Assembly: GCF_039544005.1 (NCBI RefSeq)
Contig: NZ_BAABKV010000001.1
Span: 1,674,001-1,738,000 of the forward strand
Reading direction: 5' to 3'
DNA: 64,000 nucleotides
Source of the DNA: Kitasatospora paranensis
Lineage (GTDB): Bacteria; Actinomycetota; Actinomycetes; Streptomycetales; Streptomycetaceae
Positions 44,370 through 53,474 of this stretch are shown in pieces. Position 1 is the first letter of the stretch. Every line of letters begins with the position of its first letter. The position numbers and the translations under genes were made by a program. The notes under the pieces were generated by a model. The model ran no database searches, was not told where the DNA came from, and worked only from the letters and a program-made list of their open reading frames with translations.

Positions 44370-44512
44370 GCAGCGGCCTCCTCGGCGACGTGGTCATCAG
44401 TTCCCCAAAACGCCTGCACTATACGTGGGGTGAGCTGCTGCCAGGGGTGTCACCGGCCCCGGGCCCGCTCCGCCGCCGGTGCGAGCTCCCACGGGACATC
44501 GGACCGGGTGTC

Positions 44513-45010
44513 TCAGGGGGCAGGGGGCAGCGCCAGCCAGTCCTGCCAGCTGATGTCGCGGCCCAGGTAGCGGGGTTGCCGGAAGGGCCAGTCGGCGGCG
44601 ATCCACTGCGGCACCAGCGCGTCGAACGCGCGCTCCGCCTCGCCGCCGACGAGTGCGTCGACGACCCACCAGGAGATCTCGCCGTCGGAGCCGGCGCGCT
44701 CGGGCGGGTCGATGTAGACGCAGCCGAGGACGGCCGTCTCCTCCTCGTCCAGCAGTGCGTAGTTGAAGGACTGGTGCGCGACCATCTCCTTCTCGTGCCG
44801 CCGCAGGTCGATGCGGTTCTCCTCCGCCGTCATCGTCTCCTTGGGCCAGCCCCAGGCCGGCCCGAACATCTCCCACAGGCGCTCGCGGGATCCCATCACG
44901 GCGGGGTGGTCGATCGACGCGTCCGCCTCCCGGATCGGCCGGAGGTGAAGTGCGCTGTCGGGCACGGGCACGTGGACGGGGTGGACGAAGTCGTCAGGCA
45001 GCCAACTCAT
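44513..45010 (-). CDS. GNAT-like acetyltransferase
   Basis: 165 residues from ATG 45010. The GNAT beginning LHLRPIREADASIDHPAVMG, the central NYALLDEEETAVLGCVYIDP (strand 4) and ISWWVVDALVGGEAERAFDA match a family near the N-acetyltransferases, but the acetyl-CoA Q/RxxGxG/A loop is weak (VDALVGGEAE). Substrate unknown. Confidence 0.7.
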   Translation of the reverse strand: MSWLPDDFVHPVHVPVPDSALHLRPIREADASIDHPAVMGSRERLWEMFGPAWGWPKETMTAEENRIDLRRHEKEMVAHQSFNYALLDEEETAVLGCVYIDPPERAGSDGEISWWVVDALVGGEAERAFDALVPQWIAADWPFRQPRYLGRDISWQDWLALPPAP

Positions 45011-45067
45011 GAGGGTCGAGGCTACTGCGGACGGGCCACCGGGCGCACCGCCGCCCGGTCGGATCGG

Positions 45068-46735
45068 CTACGGCATCGCGCGGTGGACGGCCTCGTCGAA
45101 ATCGGCGGGCCTCGCACCGCCGGTCAAGTCCCAGACCCACAGGCCGACGAAGGCCCCGGTGAAGCCCAGGACCCGGATCCCGCCTTCGTCCATCTCCTCG
45201 GCGTGTTCGTCGGACAGGACGGTGGCGTCGAGGGGCGGGCCCATGGGGCGCCAGCCCGTCCCCGTGTCACGGCGGAAGCGCAGCACCGCACCGTCCAGGT
45301 CCAGCCCGAGCCGCAGCCGCGCTCCGTCCGCCGCGTCGCCCAGGCGCTCCTGACCGGCCTCGTCGACGGTGGTCACCCCGCCGTCGCAGCCGGCCCGGCG
45401 GAGGACCGGCCGGCCGGCGTCGTCGGCGGTGACGTGGAGGAAGTACCAGTTGCGGGTGTTGTAGTAGGCGGTGATGCCGGCGAGATGGTGGAAGCTGCTC
45501 GGCCGGAAGTCCACCGTGGCCTCGAACAGGCAGCGCGGCCCCGCGACACGGCGGGCCACCAGGCTGGGGCCGATCAGGCTCTGCGGCGAGCGGCCACCGC
45601 GGATCCGCAGATGGGAGGGGCGTTCGGTCAGCGACAGCCAGTCCGCACCGGCGGGGCGGCGCAGCGTCGACCAGTCGGGCCCGAGCGTCGGCGCGTCGAA
45701 GCCGTCGGCGTGCCCGCCGTGCGGGTCACCGACCTGCGGGTCTGCGGCGTGCGGACGGTCTGCGTCGGGGGCCGGATCCCGGGCCGGGCCCGGGGCGGGG
45801 ACGTCGAGGCCGGGCAGGCCGCCGCGGGTGCGGGGCCATCCGTCGGGCGACCAGGTGACGGGTGCCAGCGCGGTCTCGCGGCCCAGGATGCACGGGCCGT
45901 GCCGTCCGTGCGGGCGGCCGACCAGGTAGGCGAGGTAGGTGTGCCCGTCGGGGCCCGGAGTGTGGACGAGGCTGCCGTGGCCGGCCTTCTGCAGGGGCAG
46001 GTCGGGATGGTTGCGGGCCGTGAGGAGCGGCCCGTCGGGGTCGCGTTCGTAGGGGCCCGCGAGCGAGGCGGCTCGGGCGACGGTGACCTGGTGCTGGTAT
46101 CCGGTGCCGCCGTCGGCGGTGAGCAGGTAGTACCAGGCGCCGCGGCGGTAGAGGTTGGGGCCCTCGATCCATCCGGAGCCGGGCGGGAGCGCGATCCGTA
46201 CCGGCGCACCGACCAGGCGCCTGGCGGCGCGGTCGTAGCGGGTCGCCTCCAGGCCGGCGCTCCCTCCGTGGCCCGGCCGCCAGTCGTGCACCAGGTTGAG
46301 CAGCCGGCTGTCGTCCCCGTCGTGGAAGAGGGAGGCGTCGAACCCGCGGGAGTGCAGCGGGACGGGGTCGGACCACGGACCGTGGATCGTCGGGGCCGTG
46401 ACGAGCTGGTTGGGGCTGTCGGTGAAGCCGGCCGCGTAGGTGGAGACGTTGCTGTAGACGAGGTGGAACAGGCCGTCCGCGTAGCTGAGGTTGGGGGCCC
46501 AGACCCCGCCGGAGTCCGGGCAGCCGGTCAGGTCGAGCAGCCGCGTGCTGTCGAGTGCGCCGCCGAGCGGCTGCCAGTGCACCAGATCCCGGGAGTGGTG
46601 CAGGCGCACGCCCGGGTACCACTCGAAGGTCGACGTCGCGAGGAAGTAGTCGGCTCCGACCCTCAGGATGGACGGGTCGGGGTGCGAGCCCGTCAGGACG
46701 GGATTCCTGATCGTGCCCGTGTCCTGACGCAGCAT
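45068..46735 (-). CDS. GH43 family beta-xylosidase/arabinofuranosidase
   Basis: 555 residues from ATG 46735 (GGAGAAG upstream). The five-bladed propeller has catalytic base Asp20 in GSHPDPS, the pKa-tuning Asp133 in GFDASLFHD and acid Glu191 in GWIEGPNL. A C-terminal beta-sandwich with GITAYYNTRNWYFLHVTADD is typical of the GH43 xylosidase group that releases xylose or arabinose from hemicellulose oligomers. No signal peptide, so it likely acts on imported oligosaccharides. A near-palindrome CGAACACGTTCG (46802-46813) lies upstream and may be an operator. Confidence 0.87.
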   Translation of the reverse strand: MLRQDTGTIRNPVLTGSHPDPSILRVGADYFLATSTFEWYPGVRLHHSRDLVHWQPLGGALDSTRLLDLTGCPDSGGVWAPNLSYADGLFHLVYSNVSTYAAGFTDSPNQLVTAPTIHGPWSDPVPLHSRGFDASLFHDGDDSRLLNLVHDWRPGHGGSAGLEATRYDRAARRLVGAPVRIALPPGSGWIEGPNLYRRGAWYYLLTADGGTGYQHQVTVARAASLAGPYERDPDGPLLTARNHPDLPLQKAGHGSLVHTPGPDGHTYLAYLVGRPHGRHGPCILGRETALAPVTWSPDGWPRTRGGLPGLDVPAPGPARDPAPDADRPHAADPQVGDPHGGHADGFDAPTLGPDWSTLRRPAGADWLSLTERPSHLRIRGGRSPQSLIGPSLVARRVAGPRCLFEATVDFRPSSFHHLAGITAYYNTRNWYFLHVTADDAGRPVLRRAGCDGGVTTVDEAGQERLGDAADGARLRLGLDLDGAVLRFRRDTGTGWRPMGPPLDATVLSDEHAEEMDEGGIRVLGFTGAFVGLWVWDLTGGARPADFDEAVHRAMP

Positions 46736-46845
46736 TTGGCCACTTCTCCCCACCGTGCCGGGGCCCCGGCTCGTGCCGTCGGCCGCTCCGGATCGTAGGG
46801 TCGAACACGTTCGCAGGCAACGGGGTCGCCGCGGATGGCCACCGG

Positions 46846-47541
46846 CTACCGGCTACCGGCCGTGCGGGGGCCGGGGCCGGGGCCGGTGATTCCGGCGAGG
46901 ATGAGGTCGATGCCGGCGAGGAACTCCGCCCGGTCGTCGTGCCTGCGCAGCTGGTCGGCGACGGTGCGGGTGAACGCGTACTCGTCCGGGTCGAGCTGTT
47001 CCCATGCGGCTGCCATGGCGTCGAGGTACTCCGTCCGGTCGATGCCCGGCTTGGCCGCCTCGGTGTTGTCGGCGTTCTGGCCGGCCACCCCGAGGATGTA
47101 GTTCAGCAGCGCCGACGCCGCGGTGAACTGCGCGGCGTCGGGCACGCGGAGCGCCTGGAGCTGGCGTCCGATGCGCTCGAACACCCGCAGCGTGCGCGAC
47201 TGCCACGGTCCGCGGGCGAGCTGTGTGCCGACCCAGGGGTGGGCGTCGATCGCGTCGAACACGCCGAGGGCGAGGGCGCGGATCGCCTCCTGCGGCGTCG
47301 CGTCGGCGTCGTCGTCGGCGATGGTCGCGACGACGGCGTCGGTGGCCGCGCCGAGGAGTTCCGTCCTGCCCGTGACGTGCCAGTAGATCGCTCCCGGGCC
47401 GGTCGCGAGACGCTCCGCGAGTGCGCGGAACGTGAGCCCGCTCTCGCCCACGGTGTCGAGGAGTTCCACAGCGGCGCCGACGATGCGCTCCCGGGAGAGC
47501 GGGTCCTGCCGTCGTTCCGGGCGGCGCGTCCTGGTTGCCAT
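46846..47541 (-). CDS. TetR family regulator (TetR_C type)
   Basis: 231 residues. The HTH is IVGAAVELLDTVGESGLTFR, then ALAERLATGPGAIYWHVTGR, and the C-terminal part (GVFDAIDAHPWVGTQLARGP) fits the ligand domain. It is divergent from a TetX-like FAD monooxygenase, with three copies of one operator in the 145-base gap, so it should repress both genes until a small molecule binds. Confidence 0.87.
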   Translation of the reverse strand: MATRTRRPERRQDPLSRERIVGAAVELLDTVGESGLTFRALAERLATGPGAIYWHVTGRTELLGAATDAVVATIADDDADATPQEAIRALALGVFDAIDAHPWVGTQLARGPWQSRTLRVFERIGRQLQALRVPDAAQFTAASALLNYILGVAGQNADNTEAAKPGIDRTEYLDAMAAAWEQLDPDEYAFTRTVADQLRRHDDRAEFLAGIDLILAGITGPGPGPRTAGSR

Positions 47542-47561
47542 GCCGCCATCCTACGGCGCCT

Positions 47562-47631
47562 TGGAACGTCGTTCCAGCTTGACAATGTCTGGAACGCCGT
47601 TCCATTCTGGAGATGCTGGAACGCCGTTCCA
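47562..47631. promoter_or_regulatory. Three tandem TetR operators with embedded promoter
   Basis: TGGAACGTCGTTCCA at 47562-47576, then TGGAACGCCGTTCCA at 47590-47604 and 47617-47631, start-to-start spacing 28 and 27 bases. A TTGACA -35 for the rightward gene lies at 47579-47584, and the second operator fills the spacer to a weak -10 near 47603. The operator sequences are seen directly, and the TetR assignment follows from their position. Confidence 0.8.
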
Positions 47632-47686
47632 GGCCGGCTCGCCGGGCGCCTGCCCGACGGTCCGCCGCGATCAGGAAGGCAGCACC

Positions 47687-48820
47687 ATGACGACACCGGT
47701 CACGATCATCGGCGCAGGGCTCGGCGGGCTGACGCTCGCCCGCGTCCTCCACGTCCACGGCATCCCGTCCACGATCCACGAGGCGGAGCCCTCGCCGGCC
47801 GCCCGCGCGCAGGGCGGCCTGCTCGACATCCACGCGCACAACGGCCAACCCGCCCTCCGGGACGCGGGCCTCCACGAGGAGTTCCTCGGCCTCGTCCACC
47901 AGGGCGGCGAGGCGACGCGCGTGCTCGACAAGGACGGCACCGTCCTGCTCGACGAGCCCGACGACGGCACCGGCGGGCGCCCGGAGGTGCACCGCGGCGA
48001 CCTGCGCCGCATGCTGATCGACTCGCTGCCGGCCGGCACGATCCACTGGGGGCGCAAGGCCGCCGCCGTCCGGTCGCTGGGCGACGGGCGGCACGAGGTG
48101 TCGTTCGCGGACGGGGCGACGGTGCAGACCGGTCTCCTGGTCGGCGCGGACGGGGCGTGGTCCCGGGTCCGGCCGCTGCTCTCCGGCGCCTCGCCCGTGT
48201 ACACCGGCATGTCGCTCGTCGAGACCTACCTGTTCGACGGGGACACCCGGCACCCGGTCGCCGCGAAGACGGTCGGCGGCGGTTCGATGTCCGCGCTCGC
48301 GCCGGGGAAGGGGATCCAGGCGCACCGGGAGGGCGGCGGCACCCTCCACACCTACGTCGCGCTCTCCGCGTCGCCGGAGTGGCTGGCCGGAATCGACTTC
48401 GCCGATCCCGCCGCGGCCACCGCCCGGATCGTGCGGGAGTTCGACGGCTGGGCGCCGGAGCTCACCGCACTGATCACCGACGGCGACACGCCGCCGGTGC
48501 TGCGCCCCCTCCACACCCTCCCCCAGGACCACCGGTGGGACCGGGTGCTGGGAGTGACCCTGCTCGGCGACGCGGCCCACCTGATGCCCCCGTCCGGCGA
48601 GGGCGCCAACCTGGCCATGTACGACGGCGCCGAGCTCGGCAAGGCCCTCGCCGCCCACCCCGACGACGCCGAGGCCGCGCTCACCGCCTACGAGCAGGCC
48701 CTGTTCCCCCGCAGCGCGGCGGCCGCCGCCGACTCCGTCCGCATCCGGGAGCTCTGCTACGGCGCCACCGCACCCCACAGCCTCGTCGCCTTCTTCACCG
48801 ACGGCGGCCAGGCCGGGTGA
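47687..48820 (+). CDS. FAD-dependent monooxygenase, TetX-like
   Basis: 377 residues from ATG 47687 (AGGAAGG upstream). FAD site VTIIGAGLGGLTLARVLHVH, the second motif GLLVGADGAWSRVRPLLSG and GVTLLGDAAHLMPPSGEGAN are those of class-A flavin monooxygenases, and the ARAQGGLLDIH start is typical of TetX and related aromatic hydroxylases. Such enzymes use NADPH and oxygen to hydroxylate antibiotics or polyketides. With the TetR gene and triple operator this looks like an inducible antibiotic-inactivating gene. The true substrate is unknown. Confidence 0.85.
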   Translation: MTTPVTIIGAGLGGLTLARVLHVHGIPSTIHEAEPSPAARAQGGLLDIHAHNGQPALRDAGLHEEFLGLVHQGGEATRVLDKDGTVLLDEPDDGTGGRPEVHRGDLRRMLIDSLPAGTIHWGRKAAAVRSLGDGRHEVSFADGATVQTGLLVGADGAWSRVRPLLSGASPVYTGMSLVETYLFDGDTRHPVAAKTVGGGSMSALAPGKGIQAHREGGGTLHTYVALSASPEWLAGIDFADPAAATARIVREFDGWAPELTALITDGDTPPVLRPLHTLPQDHRWDRVLGVTLLGDAAHLMPPSGEGANLAMYDGAELGKALAAHPDDAEAALTAYEQALFPRSAAAAADSVRIRELCYGATAPHSLVAFFTDGGQAG

Positions 48821-48952
48821 ACCGCGGCCGCACGGACGCCCGGCCGCCCGCGCCCCGGAGAACCGGAGAACCGGACCGGGGCCGCCGCGCCGCGCGAGCC
48901 CGGTGGGGGCGGAACTCACGCGGCGCGGGTCGGCCCCGGCCCGGGGCGGGTG

Positions 48953-50584
48953 TCAGCCGGCGAAGCCGGCGAACAGCTTGGAGAACTGGTACGGGGTCTG
49001 GGTGACGTTGGTGCACTGCGACAGCCCGCCCTGGCAGGCATTGGCGTCCCGGGTCATCTCCCAGAAGGCGAGCTCGCCGAGGTGGTTCTGCTGGGCGAAG
49101 GTGACGAGCTGCTGGGCGTCGGTCAGGCCGAACACCTCGGTGGGGCTGTCGTTCTGACCCAGCATCGGCGTCACGCCGACCGCGGCCCAGGCCTGGGCCG
49201 CGGTCAGGTTCGGCCAGACCTGCAGGATCTGCGCCTGCGTCGCCCGCGCCGACTGGATCACGTAGGCACCCATCCGGCCGCTCGGGTTCGGCGCCGCCGA
49301 GTCGCCGAAGTCCATCGCCATCGCGTTGACCACGTCCACCGACAGGCCCGCGTTCTTCGCGGACTGGAGCACGTACAGGCCGTCCGCGGTGAGGCCGGTG
49401 GGCAGCACCGGCAGGGTCAGACTGACCTTCAGGTCACGGCCCTTGGCCCGCTGCGCGGCCTGGACCTGCGCGACGGCCGCCGACCGGCGGTCGACCGAGG
49501 CCTTGTCGGCGACCGCACCGCCCTCGATGTCGAAGTCGATCCGGTCCAGGGCGTAGACGTCGACGACCTTCTGGTACTGCGCCGCGAGCGCGGCGACGGT
49601 GGTGCAGGACTGCGCCAGCTCGGTGCCGTTGGCCCCGCCGAAGGAGGGACGGACGTCGCCGCCGGCCGCGCGGACGGCATCCATGTCGGCCTTGTCCCAG
49701 CCGGTCGCCGGGTCGTAGGCGCCGAACCAGCTCGCGGTGCAGGGCTGACTGCCGTTGATCAGGAAAGCGAGGGAGAACTGCTTGAGGCCGCTCGCGGCGG
49801 CGAGCGCCGGCAGGCTGGGCGTCGGGTACGCGCCCAGGTCGACGTAGGGGGCGGGAGCGCCGGGGACGGCACCGCTGCCCGCGGTGCCGGTCACCGCGGC
49901 CGAGACGGGGGACTCGTTGCCGGTCGCGTCGAAGGCGGAGACGCCGACGGTGTGGGCGCTGCCCTGGAGCAGGCCGGTCAGGCTCGCGCCGGTGCCGGTG
50001 ACGGTGGCGACCACCGCGCCGGACTCCCAGAGGTGGTAGCCGGCGACGGCCTGGTTGTCCGTGGCGGCGCTCCAGGCGAGCGAGATGCTGCCGACTCCGG
50101 TGCCGGTGACCTTCAGCCCGGTGGGCGTGGTCGGTGCGGTCGTGTCCGGCGGCAGGCCCTCGCACGGCTGGTTGTTGATGCGGCAGTTGGCCGGTGCGAC
50201 CTGGGCCGCGCTGCCGTTGGACACGTCGAACCCGACCACGGCGGCGGTCGCGCCGGGCGCGAGGGCGCCGGCCCAGCTCGGCGGGGTGATCGTGTACCGG
50301 GTACCGCCGGGGACGGCGGCCGAGGTGAGGGTGCCGTTCCAGGCGCCGCTGACGCTCTCGCCGGTCGGCAGGTCGAAGGAGAGCGACCAGGTGCCGACCG
50401 AGGCGTTCGTGTGGTTCGTGATCGTGTAGCCGGCCTCGAAGCCGGTCTGCCAGTTCTGGGTGACCGCGTAGGTGGCGATCAGACCGGTCAGGCCGGTGTC
50501 GGCGTGGGCCCCTCCGGCGGCAAGAGGGACAGCGGCCAGCGCCGCGGCCGAAACGGCGGCAAGGGGCAAGGTGACGCGCCTCAT
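48953..50584 (-). CDS. Secreted GH18 chitinase with CBM2 and FnIII domains
   Basis: 543 residues. Sec signal peptide (MRRVTLPLAAVSAAALAAVP), a CBM2-type chitin/cellulose-binding module (about 30-130: WQTGFEAGYTITNHTNASVG), a fibronectin III linker (about 145-235) and a GH18 barrel. The catalytic motif is DRIDFDIEG with acid Glu354. It breaks chitin outside the cell. It carries a DasR-type box 85 bases upstream, so it should be induced by N-acetylglucosamine or chitooligomers. GAGGAGA precedes ATG 50584. Confidence 0.9.
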   Translation of the reverse strand: MRRVTLPLAAVSAAALAAVPLAAGGAHADTGLTGLIATYAVTQNWQTGFEAGYTITNHTNASVGTWSLSFDLPTGESVSGAWNGTLTSAAVPGGTRYTITPPSWAGALAPGATAAVVGFDVSNGSAAQVAPANCRINNQPCEGLPPDTTAPTTPTGLKVTGTGVGSISLAWSAATDNQAVAGYHLWESGAVVATVTGTGASLTGLLQGSAHTVGVSAFDATGNESPVSAAVTGTAGSGAVPGAPAPYVDLGAYPTPSLPALAAASGLKQFSLAFLINGSQPCTASWFGAYDPATGWDKADMDAVRAAGGDVRPSFGGANGTELAQSCTTVAALAAQYQKVVDVYALDRIDFDIEGGAVADKASVDRRSAAVAQVQAAQRAKGRDLKVSLTLPVLPTGLTADGLYVLQSAKNAGLSVDVVNAMAMDFGDSAAPNPSGRMGAYVIQSARATQAQILQVWPNLTAAQAWAAVGVTPMLGQNDSPTEVFGLTDAQQLVTFAQQNHLGELAFWEMTRDANACQGGLSQCTNVTQTPYQFSKLFAGFAG

Positions 50585-50668
50585 GGGCGAGTTCTCCTCG
50601 GCTTCGGGGCGCGGCAGAACCGCGCCGCCTGGATGTGTGGGGGATGCAACCGCGCGGCCCCCACAGAT

Positions 50669-50680
50669 TGGTCCAGACCA
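50669..50680. promoter_or_regulatory. DasR box (dre) of the chitinase promoter
   Basis: TGGTCCAGACCA (minus strand TGGTCTGGACCA) matches the core of the DasR consensus TGGTCTAGACCA except at one central position. It lies 85 bases before the chitinase start, where chitin-regulon sites are found in streptomycetes. Confidence 0.8.
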
Positions 50681-50836
50681 CAGGTGAGCGTCAATAGGAA
50701 GGTTTCTTAATCGTGAAAACCGCACACCGGCCCGGGCGTTCGGCCCGTCCGCCGAGCAGGCCCGCCGAACGCCCACCGAACATCCCCACCGAAAACGCCC
50801 ACCGACGGCGCAAGGCGGTCGTAGGGCCGCCGCCCG

Positions 50837-52168
50837 GTGCTACACCGGGTGGGACCACTCCCCCGAAGCGACCTGGACGCCACCCATGCAGACCGGCCCG
50901 ATGGCCCGCACCGCTCCCGACCGAGCCCCGACGGACGACTCCCCCGACCGCCCCGGACCCGCAGCGCCCGGACCCGCGCCTGCGCCGCGCTGCTGCTGGC
51001 CGCCGTGCTGCCGCTGACCGCCGCAGCGCCGGCCCTGGGCGCTCCCGCCGCCCCGCGGGACCTCCGCGTCGCCCGCACCGCTCCGTTCGCCGAGCAGCTG
51101 ACGCCCGATCTGATCGCGACGATGCAGCAGCTGCGCATCCCCGGAGCGATCGTCTCGATCAGCACACCCGAGTGGGGCACCTGGACGACGACCCTGGGCA
51201 CGAGCGATCTCACGACCGGAGCCCCCGTCAGGACCGACCAGCACATGCGGGTCGGCAGCATCACCAAGACCTTCACCGCCACGGTGGTCCTCCAGCTCGT
51301 CCAGGAGGGCAGGCTCTCCCTCGACGACCCGGTGGCGAAGTTCCGCCCCGAGGTGCCGAACGGCGAGCACATCACCATCCGTCAGCTGCTCCAGATGACC
51401 AGCGGGCTGTACAACTACTCCGAGGACCTCGCCTTCAACCAGCGGCTCGACCAGCACCCCGAGAGCGAGTGGACGCCGCAGGAGCTGCTGGCGGTCGCCT
51501 TCCGGCACCCGGCGTACTTCCCGCCCGGCACCGGCTGGCACTACTCCAACACCAACTACATCCTGCTCGGCCTCATCGCCGAACAGCTCACCCACCAGCC
51601 GCTCGCCCGGCTGTTCCAGAAGCGCGTCTTCAACCCGGTGGGCCTGCACGAGACCAGCCTGGACAGCGACACCACCGTCCCCCGTCCGCATGCCCAGGGG
51701 TACCAGTTCATCAGCAACGTCGACAGCCTGACGGCCCCGGTCCTGACCGGCAAGGACGCCGCCTGGGCGGACTGGTCGGCCGGCAACCCGTACGACGTCA
51801 CGCACGTCAACGCCTCCTGGGCCTGGGCCGCGGGCGCCGCCGTCTCCACCGTCGACGACCTGCGGCGCTGGGCGCCGGCGCTGGCCACCGGGATGCTGCT
51901 GAGCCCGGAACTGCAGAAGGAACGGCTCACCTTCGTCCCCACCTCCGACCAGCCCGGTGCGCCGCAGTACGGCCTCGGCATCGCCGAGATCGAGGGCTTC
52001 ATCGGCCACGACGGCCAGATCCCCGGCTACAACAGCTTCGAGGGCTACGACCCCGAGCGCCACGCGACCGTGGTCGTCCTGGTCAACCTCAACCAGTCGC
52101 CGGACGGCTCCGCGCCGGCCGACCAGTTGACCAAGCTCGTCATCGCGAAGCTCTTCCCGCCGCACTGA
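50837..52168 (+). CDS. Secreted serine hydrolase, beta-lactamase/D-Ala-D-Ala carboxypeptidase class C fold
   Basis: 443 residues in the intact frame from GTG 50837. The signal peptide is RACAALLLAAVLPLTAAAPA. SxxK is SITK (VGSITKTFTATVVLQLVQEG), the YxN motif is YSNTNY, and the KTG-like box is GHDGQIPGY. This matches secreted streptomycete D,D-carboxypeptidase/esterase relatives that act on peptidoglycan peptides or small esters. A different start (ATG 50886, with a missing C at 50951-50954) would give a more natural short signal peptide. A 28-bp hairpin follows the stop. Confidence 0.82.
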   Translation: MLHRVGPLPRSDLDATHADRPDGPHRSRPSPDGRLPRPPRTRSARTRACAALLLAAVLPLTAAAPALGAPAAPRDLRVARTAPFAEQLTPDLIATMQQLRIPGAIVSISTPEWGTWTTTLGTSDLTTGAPVRTDQHMRVGSITKTFTATVVLQLVQEGRLSLDDPVAKFRPEVPNGEHITIRQLLQMTSGLYNYSEDLAFNQRLDQHPESEWTPQELLAVAFRHPAYFPPGTGWHYSNTNYILLGLIAEQLTHQPLARLFQKRVFNPVGLHETSLDSDTTVPRPHAQGYQFISNVDSLTAPVLTGKDAAWADWSAGNPYDVTHVNASWAWAAGAAVSTVDDLRRWAPALATGMLLSPELQKERLTFVPTSDQPGAPQYGLGIAEIEGFIGHDGQIPGYNSFEGYDPERHATVVVLVNLNQSPDGSAPADQLTKLVIAKLFPPH

Positions 52169-52176
52169 CCGCGGCG

Positions 52177-52240
52177 GCGCCACGACGCGGCGGCCGCCCC
52201 GGGCAGACGCGAGCCCGGGGCGGCCGCCGCGTCGTGGCGC
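52177..52240. terminator. Perfect 28-bp stem hairpin terminator
   Basis: Arms 52177-52204 and 52213-52240 are exactly complementary (starting GCGCCACGACGCGGCGGCCG) with an 8-base loop, just 8 bases after the serine hydrolase stop. It is one of the strongest hairpins in the window. The absence of U-residues is typical of streptomycete terminators. Confidence 0.75.
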
Positions 52241-52243
52241 GAG

Positions 52244-52302
52244 CCCGGCGTGCCCGGCGTGCCCGGCGTGCCCGGCGTGCCCGGCGTGCCCGGCGTGCCC
52301 GG
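52244..52302. repeat. Tandem 9-bp minisatellite, six full copies
   Basis: Six perfect copies of CCCGGCGTG (52244-52297) plus a partial one, directly after the terminator hairpin. In the minus-strand frame it would read Gly-Thr-Pro repeats, but no gene covers it. Likely slipped-strand expansion. Confidence 0.85.
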
Positions 52303-52380
52303 AGGACAGTGCGATCCCCGCAGGAATGAACGTTCGATCACGGGGCAGTCGACGGCCGACACCGACTGGGAGGTCGTACC

Positions 52381-52551
52381 GTGGTTCCCCTGCTTCTCGT
52401 TCTGCTGCTCGCCCTGATCCTCTTCGGCGCGGGATTCGCCCTGAAGGCCCTGTGGTGGATCGCCGTCATCGTGCTCGTCCTCTGGCTGCTGGGCTTCGTC
52501 GCCCGTGGCACCCACTCCTCGGGACGCCGTCACCGCTGGTACCGCTGGTGA
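52381..52551 (+). CDS. Small hydrophobic protein (56 residues)
   Basis: GTG 52381 follows GGGAGG. The peptide is VVPLLLVLLLALILFGAGFA, then LKALWWIAVIVLVLWLLGFV, ending in a basic RRHRWYRW tail: two membrane-spanning stretches with a short loop. Proteins of this type occur in most streptomycetes, often next to stress genes. Function unknown. Confidence 0.75.
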   Translation: MVPLLLVLLLALILFGAGFALKALWWIAVIVLVLWLLGFVARGTHSSGRRHRWYRW

Positions 52552-52673
52552 CCTGACCACGCACGGCAACGGGGCGCGTCCTGCCGGGGCGCGCCCCGCC
52601 GCATGTCCGCAGCGGGCCGGTGACGGCCACGGACACCTGCCGGCCGGACGGTGCACCAACTAGGGTGTGGCGT

Positions 52674-53474
52674 ATGAGCCCGACTCCCCTCGACCCCGTC
52701 GCGCACAACCGCCTCGCCTGGGACCGCGAGGTGGAGAAGGACAACGAGTGGTCGCGCCCGGTCGGCCCCGAGGAGATCGCGAAGGCGCGGGCCGGCCAGT
52801 GGTCCATCGTCCTGATCGGGCACGAGCCGGTCGACCCGACTTGGTTCCCGCCGGACATCGCCGGTCGCGACGTGCTCTGCCTCGCCTCCGGCGGCGGGCA
52901 GCAGGGCCCGGTACTGGCCGCGGCGGGCGCGCGGGTGACCGTCTTCGACAACTCGCCCCGCCAGCTGGCGCAGGACGAGACGGTCGCGGCGCGGGAAGGG
53001 CTCGACCTGCGCACCGTGCTCGGCGACGCGCGCGACCTGAGCGCGTTCCCGGACGCCTCGTTCGACCTGGTCGTCCACCCGGTCTCCAACCTGTTCATCC
53101 CGGAGCCGGCGCCGGTCTGGCGCGAGTGCCACCGCGTGCTGCGCCCCGGCGGGACACTGCTGTCCGGCTTCCTCAACCCGGACGTCTACCTCTTCGACGC
53201 CGAGCCCCTGGAGGCGCGCGGCGAGTTGGTGGTGCGCCACCGCCTGCCCTACAGCGACCTCACCCACCTGGCGCCCGAGGAGCGGGAACGGCTGTGGGGC
53301 CTCGACGCGCCGGTCGAGTACAGCCACACGCTCACCGAGCAGCTCGGCGGGCAGATCGCGGCGGGCTTCGCCATCACCGGCTTCGCCGAGGCGCCGCACC
53401 ACTCGGACGCCACCGCCGGCTGGCTCTCCGGCTACTTCGCCACGAAAGCGGTCAAGGCAGGCTCCGGCCACTGA
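52674..53474 (+). CDS. SAM-dependent methyltransferase
   Basis: 266 residues. The SAM site is DVLCLASGGGQQGPVLAAAG, then VTVFDNSPRQLAQDETVAAR and LGDARDLSAFPDASFDLVVH, with ECHRVLRPGGTLLSGFLNPD as the post-motif strand. This is the class I fold of Methyltransf_11 type. Substrate unknown. ATG 52674 was chosen as the first Met before the conserved region. Confidence 0.87.
   Translation: MSPTPLDPVAHNRLAWDREVEKDNEWSRPVGPEEIAKARAGQWSIVLIGHEPVDPTWFPPDIAGRDVLCLASGGGQQGPVLAAAGARVTVFDNSPRQLAQDETVAAREGLDLRTVLGDARDLSAFPDASFDLVVHPVSNLFIPEPAPVWRECHRVLRPGGTLLSGFLNPDVYLFDAEPLEARGELVVRHRLPYSDLTHLAPEERERLWGLDAPVEYSHTLTEQLGGQIAAGFAITGFAEAPHHSDATAGWLSGYFATKAVKAGSGH

Noticed and set aside
52244..52302. Regular 9-bp repeats considered as CRISPR
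   Set aside because: Units are contiguous without spacers and too short. It is a minisatellite.
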